This document shows, one piece after another, positions 63,795 to 64,000 of a stretch of DNA of 64,000 nucleotides. The stretch covers positions 1,488,001 through 1,552,000 of the forward strand of contig NZ_CP033073.1 of assembly GCF_003675325.1 (NCBI RefSeq), given 5' to 3'. The notes beneath the pieces are model-generated. The model had not been told where the DNA came from and did not search any database. It worked only from the letters and a program-made list of their open reading frames with translations. Made by a program: the position numbers and the translations under genes. Position 1 is the first letter of the stretch, and each line of letters opens with the position of its first letter. Source of the stretch: Streptomyces dangxiongensis. Its GTDB lineage: Bacteria; Actinomycetota; Actinomycetes; Streptomycetales; Streptomycetaceae.

Positions 63795-64000
63795 TCAGCC
63801 GGCGCGCAGGGGGTTCGGGAGGGGCAGGTAGCGGGCGTCCGCGCCGGCCGCGCCGGTCCAGCGCAGCAGCAGATTGGTCTTGCCCGGCAGGGTGGGCGCG
63901 GTCAGCAGGGCGGGGATCTCGGGCAGATCGTGCCGGGCGAGTGCGCGGCGGGCGGCGGGCCACGGGTCGAGGCCGGGACGGTGGTCGCCGAGGGCGCCGG
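63795..64000 (-). CDS. C-terminal end of a probable IucA/IucC-family siderophore synthetase (partial)
   Basis: The minus-strand frame from the window edge to a TGA at 63795 reads the last 67 residues of a longer protein, including LTAPTLPGKTNLLLRWTG and ARYLPLPNPLRAG. The P-x-K-N-x-L-x-R and the ending with V/L-P-N-P-L resemble the C-terminus of NIS siderophore synthetases. The rest lies outside the window. Confidence 0.5.
   Translation of the reverse strand, partial: GALGDHRPGLDPWPAARRALARHDLPEIPALLTAPTLPGKTNLLLRWTGAAGADARYLPLPNPLRAG

Overview
The window is chromosomal DNA of a Streptomyces (very high GC, GTG starts and 4-base start/stop overlaps throughout, an RNase Sa-type secreted ribonuclease, an AfsA/ArpA-type butyrolactone pair, and a purine-degradation block). 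From memory the gene order of about 20.4-44.4 kb resembles the S. coelicolor SCO624x-SCO626x region; this needs checking. That conserved block separates two accessory biosynthetic regions, neither of which I can match to a described cluster.

Region A (about 0.2-20.2 kb) is a small-molecule cluster without PKS or NRPS. The left arm (minus strand) holds a LuxR-type regulator, an MFS exporter, class II DAHP synthase, an ArsR repressor with a 23-bp palindromic operator, ADC lyase and a fused ADC synthase (together: p-aminobenzoate supply) and a type-B carboxylesterase. The right arm (plus strand) holds a flavin halogenase, a broken cation/proton antiporter, an AurF/CmlI-type diiron N-oxygenase, a class II aaRS-like amino acid:carrier protein ligase, its own phosphopantetheinyl transferase and carrier protein, a carboxyl-methyltransferase-like enzyme, and a three-gene set (amide synthetase, 5-aminolevulinate synthase, acyl-CoA ligase) matching the C5N (2-amino-3-hydroxycyclopentenone) cassette of manumycin-type and moenomycin pathways. 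The inferred product is an amide between a C5N unit and a chlorinated and/or N-oxidised aminobenzoate.

The middle (20.4-44.4 kb) holds conserved genes: SWIM protein and SNF2 helicase, ROK sugar kinase, a sugar/inositol ABC transporter with GntR regulator and Gfo/Idh dehydrogenase, a NarL-type two-component system, secreted RNase, AIM24 protein, allantoicase, allantoinase, IclR regulator, NTP transferase, malate synthase and a HipA-like protein. Allantoin catabolism yields glyoxylate, which malate synthase consumes; similar TTCC-N7-GGAA sites lie upstream of both.

Region B (44.7-62.6 kb) begins with a butyrolactone signalling unit (SDR, AfsA-like synthase, divergent ArpA-like receptor with a palindromic operator between) and an atypical OmpR-type regulator. 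Two acyl-CoA dehydrogenases face a long plus-strand operon: homocitrate/isopropylmalate synthase-like enzyme, a LysW-type amino-group carrier protein, LysX-, LysY- and LysZ-like enzymes, a stand-alone class I glutamine amidotransferase, a Glu/Leu-type dehydrogenase, an AMP-forming ligase, an aminotransferase and an FAH-family protein, followed by a MerR regulator and an MFS exporter. This is an amino-group-carrier-protein pathway. Its carrier ends in Asp-Trp-Gly-Gln rather than the canonical Asp-Trp-Gly-Glu, and no LysK-type release peptidase is present. These are the most unusual features of the window.

The right edge (62.8-64 kb) holds a hypothetical protein, a truncated Ada-type metal-binding protein and the 3' end of a probable siderophore synthetase.
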